A DNA stretch of 45,969 bases from Cylindrodendrum hubeiense (lineage: Eukaryota > Ascomycota > Sordariomycetes > Hypocreales > Nectriaceae): positions 1 through 45,969 of the forward strand of contig JAANBB010000333.1 of the NCBI GenBank assembly GCA_014621425.1. Direction: 5' to 3'. A model generated the notes under the pieces. The model searched no databases, had not been told where the DNA came from, and saw nothing but the letters and a program-made list of their open reading frames with translations. Position numbers and translations under genes: made by a program. Shown here in pieces: positions 45,198 through 45,969 of the stretch (position 1 is the first letter of the stretch; each line of letters starts with the position of its first letter).

Positions 45198-45969
45198 TTC
45201 CAAAACGACTGTGTTACAACTGACAACCTGGGGGGTGCTGCAAGCTGCACGATCCACGATTGATGAAACACGCAATGTAATTTTGTATAGCACTTGGGCA
45301 GGTCAGGAAAACGGCCTCGGGGAAATAGACAGGAAACACATGTGGGGATTTGTGAGAGTACTACGGCGCAAGGGATCGGAACATGGTCAACTTGGGAATT
45401 CGGACCGGGACTGGGACCGGGATCAGGATCAGGATCAGGCATGAGCGTTGGGCTTAGAACAAGGGAATAAGGAAAGGACTCTACGAAATAGGATACCCAG
45501 GGTAGCATAGCACCGAAGCAAGCAAGGCAGGCCCATCAGCCGTGCTGTTGCTTGGAAATGAAACAAAGACGTAAAACATGCACAAGTCCCTCGCAGTCCC
45601 TCGCAGCCCAGTTCATCGCAGTTCCCATGGCTGATGAACAATGAGCCATCCATCTATCCGTTGAGGTCTCAGAAACCTCGTGGAGACGGAAAGCAAGCGC
45701 ATGCGAAAGAAGAAAGCGCGAGGCAGGCGGGGCCGGGGCCGGGGCTCTGAGGGGAACTCTGGGTGTGACTCCCACCCACCACCCACCACGACCATGGCGC
45801 ATGTCTCTCAGCGCCATTGCACTAACAAGTAAAAAAAGGAACAAGCGAGACGAAGAGCCGCGTTGCGATCCCTGTCAGACATGTGGTCCCGGCAGGTCTG
45901 TGCTTCGGTCCGGCGAGAAGGGGGTGACCAGACGTGGGCTGATTGGCCGCAGGGGGTGCAGTCCCGACA
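45198..45969. other. Right-edge non-coding stretch
   Basis: This is sequence downstream of the Gln/Ser-rich gene, probably including its 3' untranslated region. A GATCAG hexamer is repeated three times at 45421-45438, preceded by GGGACYG-like words. No coding frame is supported to the window edge. Confidence 0.5.

Overview
The window is nuclear DNA from a filamentous ascomycete, most likely a Sordariomycete and probably of the order Hypocreales. The evidence is many short spliceosomal introns (50-121 nt, GT...AG, several with CTAAC-type branch sites), moderately GC-rich sequence, and a gene set typical of that group: VIB-1/XprG-type NDT80 factor, a Grg1/CCG-1 glucose-repressible small protein, a DUF2011-like protein, an RWD-RBR ubiquitin ligase of the Itt1/RNF14 type and a Utr1-like NAD kinase. 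The order-level placement is an inference. I found no viral, plasmid, rRNA, tRNA or intact transposon sequence.

Layout, left to right. 0.5-3.8 kb: a DUF2011-like basic protein (minus) and an F-box-like acidic protein (plus) share a divergent promoter. 5.4-7.6 kb: the vib-1/xprG orthologue (minus, three exons). 7.6-16.2 kb: 8.6 kb with no supportable gene, including a 1.4-kb cluster of different short tandem repeats. 16.2-18.4 kb: RBR E3 ligase (minus), divergent from a dolichyl-diphosphate phosphatase of the PAP2 family (plus, 19.5-20.3 kb). 21.2-23.2 kb: a seven-helix membrane protein with a long cytosolic-type tail (minus). 23.2-27.2 kb: 4 kb non-coding ending in the promoter of the Grg1-like gene (plus). 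27.8-31.6 kb: an EBP/EXPERA-domain sterol-isomerase-like membrane protein and an NAD kinase, both on minus. 32.7-34.0 kb: a ketohexokinase-like PfkB sugar kinase (plus, six exons) whose first intron has a damaged 5' splice site. 34.0-44.1 kb: 10 kb with no supportable gene. 44.1-45.2 kb: an uncharacterised Gln/Ser-rich, acidic-tailed protein (plus).

The genes do not form a pathway or biosynthetic cluster; this is an ordinary chromosomal stretch of housekeeping and regulatory genes. About 18.7 kb of the window lies in two gene-free blocks. Each lies on the 5' side of a putative regulatory gene (vib-1 and the Gln/Ser-rich gene at 44.1 kb), which suggests extended promoters, long leaders or non-coding transcripts. 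The observations most worth checking are the GG-for-GT donor in the sugar kinase, the two gene-free blocks with their clustered minisatellites and recurrent TACTCCGTA motif, the frame-preserving intron inside RING1 of the E3 ligase, and the small upstream ORF before vib-1.
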